Notes: generated by a model from the sequence alone, not told the origin. 14,804 nucleotides of DNA from CAYGTK01 sp964352775 (GCA_964352775.1 CAYGTK010000101.1:1-14804), one strand, 5' to 3'. Numbered from the stretch's first letter, positions 1 to 8,104 are shown. Made by a program: numbers and translations.

Positions 1-2
1 TT

Positions 3-2534
3 TCCAACTTCAACTTCAACCAGAACTTTACTTATGTTGAATTTAGAGACAGCAGCCAAAATACTACCAGCTACGCATGGGATTTTGGAGATGGAAGTAC
101 GGATACCTTCCCATCTCCAAGGCATATTTATAGCCAAGCAGGCAATTACGATGTAACCCTTATTACCGATAACCAATGCGGTGCTGATACCTTTACTAGA
201 GAGGTGAGAATTGTGGGTGTTGAAGAGATCTATTCTAACAAAGGTGGTCGTGGTGGTATAGTTTCGCCAACCATTACGGGTTATGGTTTTACACCAGGCA
301 TTAATGTTTGCTTCCGCAGCACGATAGATACTAGTCTTGTGTTCTTTCCCGACTCCATATATGTGGTTAACGACCAGAGTATGATACTGGTAATGAGCTT
401 AGACAGTAGTTTACTACTGGGTTTTTACGATGTAGAAGTGAAAATACCTGGCGATAGCACCCAAATACTAAAAGGGGGCTACGAAATACAGCCCTTAATA
501 GAACCAACAATGAAGGTGGAATTGTTAGGTGGTGGCTTTTATCGTGCCTTTCAGTTCGCAAGCATTCCTATTGTTATTACCAATTGCGGTAATGTAGATG
601 CCTACTATGTGCCCGTAGTAGTATCGGGCATTGGTGATAGTTTGATACTAAACCCGAACGCTAACTTGGTAAACTTGGGTGGAAGTAACTTCGATCTCTT
701 CGATACCACGTTTAGAGCTATGGGGCTAGCTGGTTTTGATACCACCGAGATACAGAACCCCAATCAAGATGACGATAACCCACAGCGAAGGGTGCAAACT
801 CAATCGCTAGTAGTACGCAGAGTGCCTGCGGGCAGCTCTATTACCATAACGCCCAAGGTAAGGTCCAACAGTTTCGATGCGCAAGATGTTACCGTAAGCG
901 TTAAGCCACCATTGGTAAGAAACAACAACAACTCAGGTGATTGCTTTGGTACAGCTTTGCGATGTGCCATTACGGTCACTTTAGAAGTAGTAATTGGTGC
1001 ATCTGGCTGGAAAGATTGTACCAAATCGCTGCTCAGTTTAATTGAACAAATAGTGGGCGATGCAACTGGCCTTGGCAATTTGGCAAATACCCAAACGGTT
1101 GCTTTAGGTGGTAATGCCCGTTCAGGAATAGCCAGCGATGTGTTTTCTGATAAGCTATTAGCATACCCCACCCTTTTAGGTAAAGTAGCCTGGGATTGTG
1201 GCGGAAGCTTAATTAAGCTGCTACCAGCAGGTAAGCTGGCCACCATTATTAAAACAGCGGTTAAACTCATGAGCGGAGCGCAAGACATACGGAGCAAGGG
1301 AAGTGCCTTTGCCTGTGTGTACGATAGTTATAACGCCTGTGGCGAGAACAACCCCAACGGCAGGCGAACAAAGCGCTACCGATTTATAGCCTCCGCCGAC
1401 CCCAACAAAAAAATAGGACCGGGTAGCGTAGGCGATGCCTTTATTAGGGGTGATGGGCAATTGTACTACACCATATTTTTTGAGAATGTAGATACCGCCC
1501 TGGCAGCAGCCCAACGAGTGGTAGTGCTAGATACACTTGATGATCAACGGTTCGATTTCAGCACCTTTGCTTTTACGGCTTATGGATTCAACGAAACCTT
1601 TGTTTCTAGTCAGCCTAACAACAAGGAGTTCACCGATATACTCGATCTTCGCCCAACGCATCCCAACTATTTGAAAGTAGAAGGTACGTTCGATGATCAA
1701 ACAGGAGTTATCCGCTGGGAATTTGAAACTATTGACACGAATACCCTGCAGTTCACCCAAAATGCCTTGGACGGGTTTTTACCGCCCAACGTAACGTCGC
1801 CAGAAGGGGAGGGTTTTGTATCGTTCAATTGTGCCCTACTACCTGGCTTAGCCGAAGGCAGTAGAATTGAGAACAGCGCGAGTATAATTTTTGATGTGAA
1901 CGACCCTATAATCACCAACCTTTGGGATAATACTACGGATACTACAGCACCGGTTAGTTCTATTGGCATGTTGCCGCTTGAAGTTAACACTGGAGGACCT
2001 GATAGTATTGATGTACTAGTAGATTGGAGTGGAACGGATAACATTGCTGGCATTCGTTACTACGATATCTGGGTAAGCGAAGACAATGGGCCATATGAGC
2101 AATGGTTATCAAAAACCACAAGCACTTCAGCACCTTACAATGCAAAGCTATGGAGCGAATATAAGTTCTACTCTGTAGCAACAGATAGCGCAGGCAATGT
2201 AGAACGTAAATCTACCTTCGACAGTCAAACCAGTATTTATGCTGAAGGAGTTCGGTATTTACAAGGCTCAGAATCGTGGCTAGGCCAAAATTACCCTAAC
2301 CCTGTAACTGGAAAAACCACCATAGAATTCTACCTAAGCACAGCTGATGAAATAAGCTTGACCATTACCGATCTAGCGGGTAAAGAAAGCAGAATGCTAT
2401 TGCAAGGCAAATACAATAGTGGCGTACATAAACTTGTGCTAGATGAAGATCAACTAAGCGGCAGTGGGGTGTATACCTATCAATTGACTGGTTCTACCAT
2501 AAGTGCGCAGCGTAAGTTGGTATTGTTGGAATGA
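3..2534 (+). CDS. Large T9SS-secreted surface protein with PKD, IPT-like and DUF7619-like modules (5' partial)
   Basis: The frame is open to the left edge, so the GTG at 204 is not the true start; 843 residues lie in the window. Numbered from base 3, residues about 1-70 are the end of a PKD domain (WDFGDG, then H-x-Y...G-N-Y-D-V). About 75-165 resembles an IPT/TIG-like fold. A segment with N-x-GNVDA, known from large bacterial surface proteins, follows. About 310-450 is an unfamiliar, partly helical region with six cysteines. About 455-640 matches the DUF7619-type repeat module (ADPNKKIGPG...FFENVDTA...FDVNDPIITN). About 645-735 looks FN3/Ig-like (DTTAPVSS). About 757-843 is the T9SS type A sorting domain (NYPNP...K-L-V-L-L-E). 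Known for this class: Sec export, then T9SS passage across the outer membrane with removal of the C-terminal domain. Inference: adhesin or surface-display role; ligand unknown. It ends in TGA, 66 bases before the sulfotransferase gene. Confidence 0.85.
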   Translation, partial: SNFNFNQNFTYVEFRDSSQNTTSYAWDFGDGSTDTFPSPRHIYSQAGNYDVTLITDNQCGADTFTREVRIVGVEEIYSNKGGRGGIVSPTITGYGFTPGINVCFRSTIDTSLVFFPDSIYVVNDQSMILVMSLDSSLLLGFYDVEVKIPGDSTQILKGGYEIQPLIEPTMKVELLGGGFYRAFQFASIPIVITNCGNVDAYYVPVVVSGIGDSLILNPNANLVNLGGSNFDLFDTTFRAMGLAGFDTTEIQNPNQDDDNPQRRVQTQSLVVRRVPAGSSITITPKVRSNSFDAQDVTVSVKPPLVRNNNNSGDCFGTALRCAITVTLEVVIGASGWKDCTKSLLSLIEQIVGDATGLGNLANTQTVALGGNARSGIASDVFSDKLLAYPTLLGKVAWDCGGSLIKLLPAGKLATIIKTAVKLMSGAQDIRSKGSAFACVYDSYNACGENNPNGRRTKRYRFIASADPNKKIGPGSVGDAFIRGDGQLYYTIFFENVDTALAAAQRVVVLDTLDDQRFDFSTFAFTAYGFNETFVSSQPNNKEFTDILDLRPTHPNYLKVEGTFDDQTGVIRWEFETIDTNTLQFTQNALDGFLPPNVTSPEGEGFVSFNCALLPGLAEGSRIENSASIIFDVNDPIITNLWDNTTDTTAPVSSIGMLPLEVNTGGPDSIDVLVDWSGTDNIAGIRYYDIWVSEDNGPYEQWLSKTTSTSAPYNAKLWSEYKFYSVATDSAGNVERKSTFDSQTSIYAEGVRYLQGSESWLGQNYPNPVTGKTTIEFYLSTADEISLTITDLAGKESRMLLQGKYNSGVHKLVLDEDQLSGSGVYTYQLTGSTISAQRKLVLLE

Positions 2535-2600
2535 TCACCTGCTGATAAATAGCACTATCTTAAATGCTAATTAATATCTACCTAAACACCCCATTGTAAC

Positions 2601-3511
2601 ATGTCAACCATCAATTTAGCTTATCCAAAAAAGACAAGAGAATTACATACCAATCATTTCGATTCTACCATGTGGAATGAGTTCAACTTTAGGGATGATG
2701 ATGTTATAATATCTACCTATGCCAAATCGGGCACTACTTGGATGCAGCAAATAGTATCGCAGCTTATATTTAATGGACAAGAAGGCTTGCCCGTTGCTGA
2801 TATGTCGCCTTGGATAGACTTGAGGGTGCCGCCAAAAGAAGTAAAGATGCCAATGGTGGAAGCCCAAACGCACCGCCGGTTCGTGAAAACACATTTACCG
2901 GTTGATGCGCTTACCTTTTCTCCGAAAGCAAAGTACCTATACATTGGCCGCGATGGAAGGGATGTGGCATGGAGTCTATACAACCATCACATGTCGGCCA
3001 ACGAGGCATTTTACGGGGCCCTAAATGGATCCCCGGGATTAGTTGGTCCACCATTGGGAAACCTATTGAAGATCCCGTAGCGTATTTCCGCGACTGGTTG
3101 GAAAACGATGGCGGCGAATTCTGGTCGCTTTGGGACAATGTGAACTCGTGGTGGGATATTCGCGATCTACCTAATGTGCACTTCGTACATTTCGCCAACC
3201 TGAAGACAGATATGCCAGGGCAGATGAGGGAGATAGCTGAGTTTTTGGAGATTCCCATAGATGAGGCAAAATGGGATGATATAGTTGAACACTGCAGCTT
3301 TGAATACATGCGTAAGAATGGTGATACAACAGTGCCCCTAGGCGGAGCATTTTGGAAAGATGGCCCTAAGTCGTTTCTTAACAAAGGCACCAATGGCCGC
3401 TGGAAAGACTTGCTAACCGCTGATGATATAGCCAACTACGAACGCACAGCTTCAGAAAAACTACCACCAGCAGCAGCCCATTGGCTAGTTACTGGCGAGA
3501 TACCTGTTTAA
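2601..3511 (+). pseudogene. PAPS-dependent sulfotransferase, interrupted by a single-base frameshift
   Basis: Two overlapping frames together encode one cytosolic-type sulfotransferase of about 303 residues, a normal length. The first frame (2601 to about 3053) has the 5'-phosphosulfate loop Y-A-K-S-G-T-T-W (residues 40-47), the candidate catalytic His98 in K-T-H-L-P, and the 3'-phosphate site YIGRDGRDVAWS (Arg117, Ser125). The second frame (about 3053-3511) has NVHFVHFANLK, the family region around the P-L-G-G-A-F-W box, and the cofactor motif K-G-T-N-G-R-W-K (about 3383-3406). Family members read VGPP-x-x-K-P across the joint. Here one base is missing between 3053 and 3062, for example in GGG or AAA, and the first frame stops at 3080. 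Restoring one base gives an intact enzyme with every motif. Expected role: transfer of sulfate from PAPS to a hydroxyl or amine; the substrate cannot be read from sequence. Either a recent pseudogene or a sequencing error. Confidence 0.88.
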
Positions 3512-3607
3512 AGATGTTATTAATTTACGGTGAGAATTAACTAGAATAGCCATTATAACTCTTAGCTTTTACTCTACTTTTCAAACCTTATAGTTGCTGA
3601 AAATGTG

Positions 3608-3632
3608 TTGTAAAAGGAGGTTCATTTTACAA
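3608..3632. repeat. Perfect 8-bp inverted repeat, 9-nt spacer (possible operator or hairpin)
   Basis: TTGTAAAA and TTTTACAA flank the spacer GGAGGTTCA in the gap between the sulfotransferase and the Asp-box protein, about 77 bases before the latter's GTG. No T-tract follows directly, so an intrinsic terminator is less likely than an operator, but neither is shown. Its arm length and spacer match the dyad at 12438-12464. Confidence 0.5.
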
Positions 3633-3671
3633 AACCATGACCAATTTGATACAGGTGAAATAGAGAAAATG

Positions 3672-3680
3672 TATAATTTG
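3672..3680 (+). promoter_or_regulatory. Weak Bacteroidota-like -7 element (TATAATTTG)
   Basis: TATAATTTG lies 28 bases before the GTG of the Asp-box gene. It resembles TAnnTTTG but its internal spacing is one base off. A TTTG about 23 bases upstream could serve as the -33 element. Weak by itself. Confidence 0.25.
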
Positions 3681-3708
3681 GCAGCATGAATAACCAATAA
3701 TTATAAGC

Positions 3709-4731
3709 GTGAAATATTTAGCCGCCTTATCCTTACTTCTTTTAATGGCATACATGCCAGTGCAGGCACAGCGGGAGTACAGCATTTGCGATAGTACTAC
3801 CTATACTTTTAAGCCCGGAGAAAGTAGTTTGGTAATGGGGCGATCGATATTGTATGAGGAGAGTGCAGGCGTACTTACTCAGTTGTATCAATTCCCAATG
3901 CCCGATGGCGATCACTTTGTGCGCGACTTTGATGTGGTAAGCCCCGATCTGCTTTACGCCGTAGTAGGCGATAGGTACATCGGCGATACGACCACCTTAT
4001 TCCGATCTACAGATGAAGGGCAAACTTGGCAGGTAGATACGTCGTTCTATCCCGCTACTCGGGTAGCTTCTAATTTTGAGAACTATAATTCTATAAATGC
4101 CTTACATGCTATAAGTGCTGATACCCTTATTCTATTTGTAGGCTACTACAACTCTGGCTTGTTCTATTCTACTGATGGTGGACAAACTTGGAAGGAGTGG
4201 TTTGTGAACCTCATATCACATTACCACGGCATCTTTTCCTGTGGCGATAAATACTATCTCTGGGCGCAAGAAGGCGATGGCTTTCAGGCATCTATGGTCA
4301 GTTTCCCGAAGGAAGAACTGTTCTCGCCCAGCTATCAGCATCCGCAATGCTTTAACGAAGATACCGCCTGTATTTATGCCACTCCTAATGTGAGTAGGTG
4401 CCAGCAGTATATTGACTTCAGGCAGTTTTCTGATACTGTTTGCCCAAAAGTGACCACGGGAATAATAACGATAAACTCAACTACAGATCTACAGCTATTT
4501 CCACAGCCAGCACATAACAAACTACATCTGAAATGGACAACTGCAAGTGGGGGCGAAGTAAGGCTGAACATCTACTCGTTAGCAGGCCAATTATTGCTAC
4601 AAGAAACCACCAACGCAGTAGCAGGTAGTAATGAATATCAGCTATCGTTACCCGAGCTACCGCAGGGTAGTTACCTGCTGCAATTGGTTGGAGATAAAAC
4701 CAATAGCACTCGCTTATTTACCAAGCAGTAG
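3709..4731 (+). CDS. Small secreted Asp-box (BNR) repeat protein with T9SS sorting domain
   Basis: 340 residues. The start is GTG, chosen because it opens directly into a good Sec signal peptide (M-K-Y-L-A-A-L-S then a Leu-rich core, cut near A-Q-A-Q at about 19-21); the upstream ATG at 3686 stops within five codons. Two Asp boxes are visible: STDEGQTW (100-107) and STDGGQTW (154-161), each preceded by L-F-x-S, as in sialidase-like and BNR beta-propellers. Residues about 262-340 are a T9SS type A sorting domain (LQLFPQPAHNKLHL...GSYLLQL). Only about 240 residues lie between signal and sorting domain, short for a six- or seven-blade propeller, so it may be a partial propeller. No catalytic sialidase residues (such as an FRIP motif) are seen, so an enzymatic role is not supported. 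It ends in TAG, 24 bases from the end of the convergent SRPBCC lipoprotein gene. Confidence 0.85.
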   Translation: MKYLAALSLLLLMAYMPVQAQREYSICDSTTYTFKPGESSLVMGRSILYEESAGVLTQLYQFPMPDGDHFVRDFDVVSPDLLYAVVGDRYIGDTTTLFRSTDEGQTWQVDTSFYPATRVASNFENYNSINALHAISADTLILFVGYYNSGLFYSTDGGQTWKEWFVNLISHYHGIFSCGDKYYLWAQEGDGFQASMVSFPKEELFSPSYQHPQCFNEDTACIYATPNVSRCQQYIDFRQFSDTVCPKVTTGIITINSTTDLQLFPQPAHNKLHLKWTTASGGEVRLNIYSLAGQLLLQETTNAVAGSNEYQLSLPELPQGSYLLQLVGDKTNSTRLFTKQ

Positions 4732-4755
4732 TAGCTAATAGCATAGCCCTTACGC

Positions 4756-5370
4756 CTAACTCCTCGGTTTTTCTGAAAGCTCTTTTACAAGAGCAAAGGC
4801 TTCATCCCACATGGGCATCATAAAGTCGATATACTCTTGTTCTAATTCGGCGGTAACAAATAGGGTAGTGGTCTCTCCGTTTTGTTCTACACGATATATC
4901 TCTTGCATTCCCATTGCTTTTAGAGCTTCAGGGCTTTTGGTATCGTCTTCTCCTTTAAATACGTAGCCTAAGTATTCAATTACTACTTTTTCATTTGGCT
5001 TATGCTCAACTATTATACCCAAAGCGCCATCTTTTTGCGGGGTGAGGAATCGCATGGTGTCACCCACCTGCCAGTTGCCTGTAAAGTAGCTTCCCGCTGC
5101 GAATGGGGTAGTCCATAGTCGGTAAGTAGCATCATCCAGAAGTACCTGCCATACTTCCTCTTTACTAGCTTGGATGTCTATCTGCTTTTTTAGTAGTGGT
5201 AACTTGGTTTCCACTGGTATGGAGTCCGTTATTGATGTTTCTTCTTCTATGGGCAATGCCGTTTTTGCTTCTTCCTGTTGAACAGAAGAACAACTTATCA
5301 GTATTAGGCTAGTTAATAAGACGGTAAGTATAAAACGAGTATTGCGGGTGTGTTGGTCAATATGTGTCAT
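4756..5370 (-). CDS. Lipoprotein with SRPBCC (AHSA1/START-like) domain
   Basis: 204 residues. An SPII signal peptide ends in a lipobox (L-I-L-I-S-C) with Cys27 as the lipidated residue. A Glu/Thr/Ser-rich linker follows to about residue 57. From about 62 to 200 the sequence has the SRPBCC pattern: a first strand and helix (QIDIQASKEEVWQVLLDD), an aromatic W-x-x-P-F, G-D-x-M-R-F, a hydrophobic core strand (EKVVIEYLGYVF), and a long C-terminal helix. AHSA1-like proteins are normally cytosolic and bind Hsp90 or hydrophobic ligands; here the domain should be membrane-anchored outside the cytoplasm, so a lipid or small-molecule binding role is the more likely guess. Ligand unknown. It is the last gene of the minus-strand set, 40 bases after the small membrane protein, and may be co-transcribed with it. 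Stop codon TAG. Confidence 0.82.
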   Translation of the reverse strand: MTHIDQHTRNTRFILTVLLTSLILISCSSVQQEEAKTALPIEEETSITDSIPVETKLPLLKKQIDIQASKEEVWQVLLDDATYRLWTTPFAAGSYFTGNWQVGDTMRFLTPQKDGALGIIVEHKPNEKVVIEYLGYVFKGEDDTKSPEALKAMGMQEIYRVEQNGETTTLFVTAELEQEYIDFMMPMWDEAFALVKELSEKPRS

Positions 5371-5410
5371 ATCTAAAATTACACAAACCGTTTCAATTTG
5401 AAGGGGGCTT

Positions 5411-5683
5411 CTACTCTAGAAATGAGCTAACGATAACTGCAAATATTATTAGACCTACAGCTATAATTAGGCAACTCAACAACTTATAAAAAATACTACT
5501 GAATTTTTCCATAGTTGTAGGTGGCAGCTTGCTCTTAGTATCTAAGGTTCCGCTGTCGCGGTAGCTATGGTCAAAGCGATCGGTTTCTTCCACACGAGCA
5601 CCATCGGCGCTTTTACTACCAAAGCGATAAGGTCGTCGTGGTTTTCTATTTCCCCCTCCATATTTTTGTGATGCAAAACCCAT
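5411..5683 (-). CDS. Small hypothetical protein with C-terminal transmembrane segment
   Basis: 90 residues; I do not recognise the family. Residues 1-30 are Gly/Arg/Lys-rich (G-G-G-N-R-K-P-R-R-P-Y-R), 31-60 are hydrophilic with many Asp, and about 67-87 form one hydrophobic segment (CLIIAVGLIIFAVIVSS), so it looks like a tail-anchored protein with its basic part in the cytoplasm. There is no signal peptide. The ATG at 5683 is the only good start; the reading frame is well used and fills the space between two real genes, which supports it being coding. It sits 82 bases after the transglutaminase-like gene and 40 before the SRPBCC lipoprotein gene, on the same strand. Stop codon TAG. Confidence 0.6.
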   Translation of the reverse strand: MGFASQKYGGGNRKPRRPYRFGSKSADGARVEETDRFDHSYRDSGTLDTKSKLPPTTMEKFSSIFYKLLSCLIIAVGLIIFAVIVSSFLE

Positions 5684-5765
5684 TTCCTAATAGCATTAGT
5701 TGCTTTAAACTAATAAATCATTTTGTATTGAAATGCAATTAGGATATAGCTCTAGAGCAAGATCT

Positions 5766-6800
5766 TTACTTCGCTACTTTATATTCAAGTAGGGTGTGAT
5801 ACCCTATATCATTATCTTTCATTAGAACAACGATTTCATAGTTGCCAACGCTGCTAAAGGTATGTTTCAGTGTAAAGCTATTTTCTTGTTGTTCAAAAAA
5901 CACGCGTTTCCCAGCTCTGTCTTCTATCGCTACGCTTTCAGCTCCTACTATATGGAAAATGAACAGATAGTTTGAGTCGGTTTGAAGTATGGCGTGCAAT
6001 GGCATCTCTTTAGCCTCTACCTTTGTTGGGATGTTGTAGCAGGTTGGTGTTTGTATGGTCGGGCGGTGATACAATTTTTGATAAAGATCATTTGGATCAA
6101 ACCCTAGCTTGAAAAGCGNNNNNNNNNNCGGAGAATGCACATAGTGCATTTTTTGAAAGGTATCTACTATCATTTTAGGCTCTACCAAGCTGTAGAAGGG
6201 GTCTTCGGGCATATGGGTGTATATGAATTTATAGGGGTCGGTATTGAACCAGAAGTCATCAAAGTCCCTCACCATGTAATAGCGATATTTCTTCTCTTTC
6301 ACCCTTTCTTTCACTTTGTAACTTGCACCCCAGGTAGCATCAAATACTGCCCATTTACTATCTATCATTATCAAATTCCAGGCATGATCGGGCTTTCGTA
6401 ACGTTCGGGGCGGCTTATACTTGTACGATTTTGCATAACCTGCCACAGTAATGATATTTAGCCCCATAGCTCTACCTATATCACTGTATAGGTCGCTATA
6501 TCCTTGGCAAACGGTTTTCCTTTTACTAAGAACGTAAGCAGGGCTGGCATCTTTAATACTATTGTTTAAAGCGCCTTTCAGATCATACTCTATGTTGTAA
6601 GTAAGCCAAACATAAATGGCTCTTGCTTTTTCTATATCAGTACTACTAAAGCTGTTTAAGTAAGTAGCCAAACTTTCTATCGTTTGAGTTGCCGATCTTG
6701 GGGAGGCTCTAGCTAGGGAGTCTATTTTACTAAAATCATTTTGCTGTGCATGTACTTGGATAGAAATAGATAAAACGAGCAGATAGAAAACGCCCTTCAT
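5766..6800 (-). CDS. Secreted transglutaminase-like cysteine protein (contains an assembly gap)
   Basis: 344 residues including four unknown. A Sec signal peptide is present (M-K-G-V-F-Y-L-L-V-L, cut after H-A-Q near 19). The transglutaminase-like core has the full triad pattern: Cys98 in KTVCQGYSDLY, His139 in PDHAWNLI and Asp154 in VFDATWG. Before it lies the helical segment EKARAIYVWLTYNIEYD typical of this family, and after it Y-Y-M-V and a Met-Pro-rich stretch. Residues after about 229 form a beta-rich C-terminal domain of unknown type. In bacteria such secreted proteins are thiol peptidases or amidases acting on peptides or the cell wall, or structural folds; the intact triad favours an enzyme. 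Ten Ns (6119-6128) fall inside the gene, yet both flanks read in the same frame, so the gap length is right modulo 3. A promoter candidate lies 30 bases upstream. Stop codon TAA. Confidence 0.85.
   Translation of the reverse strand: MKGVFYLLVLSISIQVHAQQNDFSKIDSLARASPRSATQTIESLATYLNSFSSTDIEKARAIYVWLTYNIEYDLKGALNNSIKDASPAYVLSKRKTVCQGYSDLYSDIGRAMGLNIITVAGYAKSYKYKPPRTLRKPDHAWNLIMIDSKWAVFDATWGASYKVKERVKEKKYRYYMVRDFDDFWFNTDPYKFIYTHMPEDPFYSLVEPKMIVDTFQKMHYVHSPXXXXLFKLGFDPNDLYQKLYHRPTIQTPTCYNIPTKVEAKEMPLHAILQTDSNYLFIFHIVGAESVAIEDRAGKRVFFEQQENSFTLKHTFSSVGNYEIVVLMKDNDIGYHTLLEYKVAK
6119..6128. other. Assembly gap of 10 N
   Basis: Ten unknown bases inside the transglutaminase-like gene, hiding about four residues near 225-228. 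The round number may be a placeholder, although frame is kept across it. Confidence 0.95.
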
Positions 6801-6829
6801 AGCTGTGGTTATTAGATGATAAAGCTGTG

Positions 6830-6837
6830 CAAACTTA
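6830..6837 (-). promoter_or_regulatory. Bacteroidota -7 element TAAGTTTG upstream of the transglutaminase-like gene
   Basis: The minus strand reads TAAGTTTG, an exact TAnnTTTG, 29 bases before the ATG. A weak -33 match (TTT in place of TTG) lies 18 bases further upstream. This would start a transcript covering the transglutaminase-like gene and probably the two short genes after it. Confidence 0.45.
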
Positions 6838-6898
6838 ATAACGTGTTGAGTTAATAAATAGTGTAGTTACTACTATCCTTACAGCTGCTTGTCTATTA

Positions 6899-8104
6899 CT
6901 ACTCTGGTGCCAACTGCTCCCAATTACTATTGTTTGCCGTGTTATCAATATTGGGGTTGTAGTTCACATCATTAGTGCTAATATATTCGCCTTGGCCGTT
7001 TATCCAGTATTGGTTGTAGTTGTTACTGGCCTTATAGGTTTCAGCTGAAGAGCTGTTATAGTTCGACTGTTCCCAAATACCATCTACGGCTTTTTCTTGC
7101 ATGCGGTCGCTACTAGCATTTCTGTCGCGCCAGCCCTGCATGCTCATTTCGCTTATAGAGTTAGATGCATTTACGTGAGCGCGCTGTGTGGCCTGAAATG
7201 CCGCTTGGTTAGCTGCCATGCGTTGGTTGAAGGCGGCAGCCCGTTGTCCAGCCTTTTGTGCCTCGCGCTGGTTGTAGGCTATTATAGGTTGCAATTCATA
7301 GCGGGTATTGGCTACACTGAACACATATTGCTTTACCGCTTTATCATAGTAACTGTTCTCCGCTTCCAGTAAGGCAGAGTAATGATACCAGTTCTGCATC
7401 GTGCTTCCATTACTTACTAATATCCTTGTAAGCATAAATACTTTCGATCCATCAGCTTTTTTCCATTCTGAACCCATGGCATATGCCTGCTTCTGTACAG
7501 GTTCCACGGTCCAAAGTTGTTCGCTATACCACAGGTCAAGTTTAGCCACCTCTGGTATTGGGTACGACTTTATCAAAGTAAGCCCCATTTGCTGACCAGC
7601 AGGTTCTAAGTCTTGTTGTATTACCGCTTCTTGGCCAGGAAATGGACGTAATTGCTGCCCACTTTGCATGTACATATTCTGCATGTATGGGTCCGATACG
7701 TACATGAACGAGTTTATGCCATACTGAACGATGGATAACCCACCAGGCCCTCTGAAAACGGGCTCGCCCTGTTTAGCTTGTCCATTCACTTGCCAATTGC
7801 TGGGCAATGGTATGCGCGAAGTTATAGCCCCATAGGCATCCTTTACGGGTAGCATGGTCAGCTTTTCCCAGTTATTGGCGGGGTTATTTTTTGGTTTGGA
7901 TGTATTGGTGCTAGTTGGTTTACTTGCTTGTCCCTCTTCTACCTCATCACTATATTCATTGCTCTCGGTCATGGTTTCTGCTTCATTGGTGTAAGCAGTA
8001 TCCTCAGTTTCGTCACTTCCAGTATTTCCGCAGGCGGTGGTCATTAGCAGTAAGGCAATAATACAATAGTTAAAGAACGGAAGGGTATGGCTAAGCGTAT
8101 TCAT
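6899..8104 (-). CDS. Uncharacterised lipoprotein with low-complexity linker and Ala/Gln-rich helix
   Basis: 401 residues. The signal peptide ends in a lipobox (L-M-T-T-A-C) with Cys25. Residues 26-75 are a Glu/Thr/Ser/Asn linker. About 76-275 look folded (MLPVKDAYGAITSRIPLPSNW, then PVFRGPGGLSIVQYG, then Y-P-I-P-E-V and WYSEQLW), with alternating strands and helices; I do not recognise the family. About 278-312 is an Ala/Gln/Arg-rich helix, likely a coiled coil. About 335-400 is an aromatic and Asn-rich tail (Y-W-I-N-G-Q-G-E-Y, W-E-Q-L). It is anchored to a membrane outside the cytoplasm; the side of the outer membrane is uncertain, as the sequence after Cys25 (G-N-T-G-S-D-E) is not a clear surface-export signal. 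The gene is divergent from the SnoaL-like gene and 98 bases before the transglutaminase-like gene. Stop codon TAG. Function unknown. Confidence 0.75.
   Translation of the reverse strand: MNTLSHTLPFFNYCIIALLLMTTACGNTGSDETEDTAYTNEAETMTESNEYSDEVEEGQASKPTSTNTSKPKNNPANNWEKLTMLPVKDAYGAITSRIPLPSNWQVNGQAKQGEPVFRGPGGLSIVQYGINSFMYVSDPYMQNMYMQSGQQLRPFPGQEAVIQQDLEPAGQQMGLTLIKSYPIPEVAKLDLWYSEQLWTVEPVQKQAYAMGSEWKKADGSKVFMLTRILVSNGSTMQNWYHYSALLEAENSYYDKAVKQYVFSVANTRYELQPIIAYNQREAQKAGQRAAAFNQRMAANQAAFQATQRAHVNASNSISEMSMQGWRDRNASSDRMQEKAVDGIWEQSNYNSSSAETYKASNNYNQYWINGQGEYISTNDVNYNPNIDNTANNSNWEQLAPE

Noticed and set aside
204..206. GTG as the start of the left-most gene
   Set aside because: It lies within the last strand of a PKD domain, and the frame is open upstream to the window edge.
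800..1514. Long minus-strand open frames opposite the PKD protein
   Set aside because: They are shadows of the plus-strand gene, with no family resemblance and no start context; the plus frame has clear domains.
3028..3038. GGATCCCCGGG, identical to a BamHI-SmaI stretch of common vector polylinkers, next to the sulfotransferase frameshift
   Set aside because: It encodes G-S-P-G in frame, which fits the family at that place, and the flanking bases do not continue the polylinker. Coincidence rather than a cloning junction.
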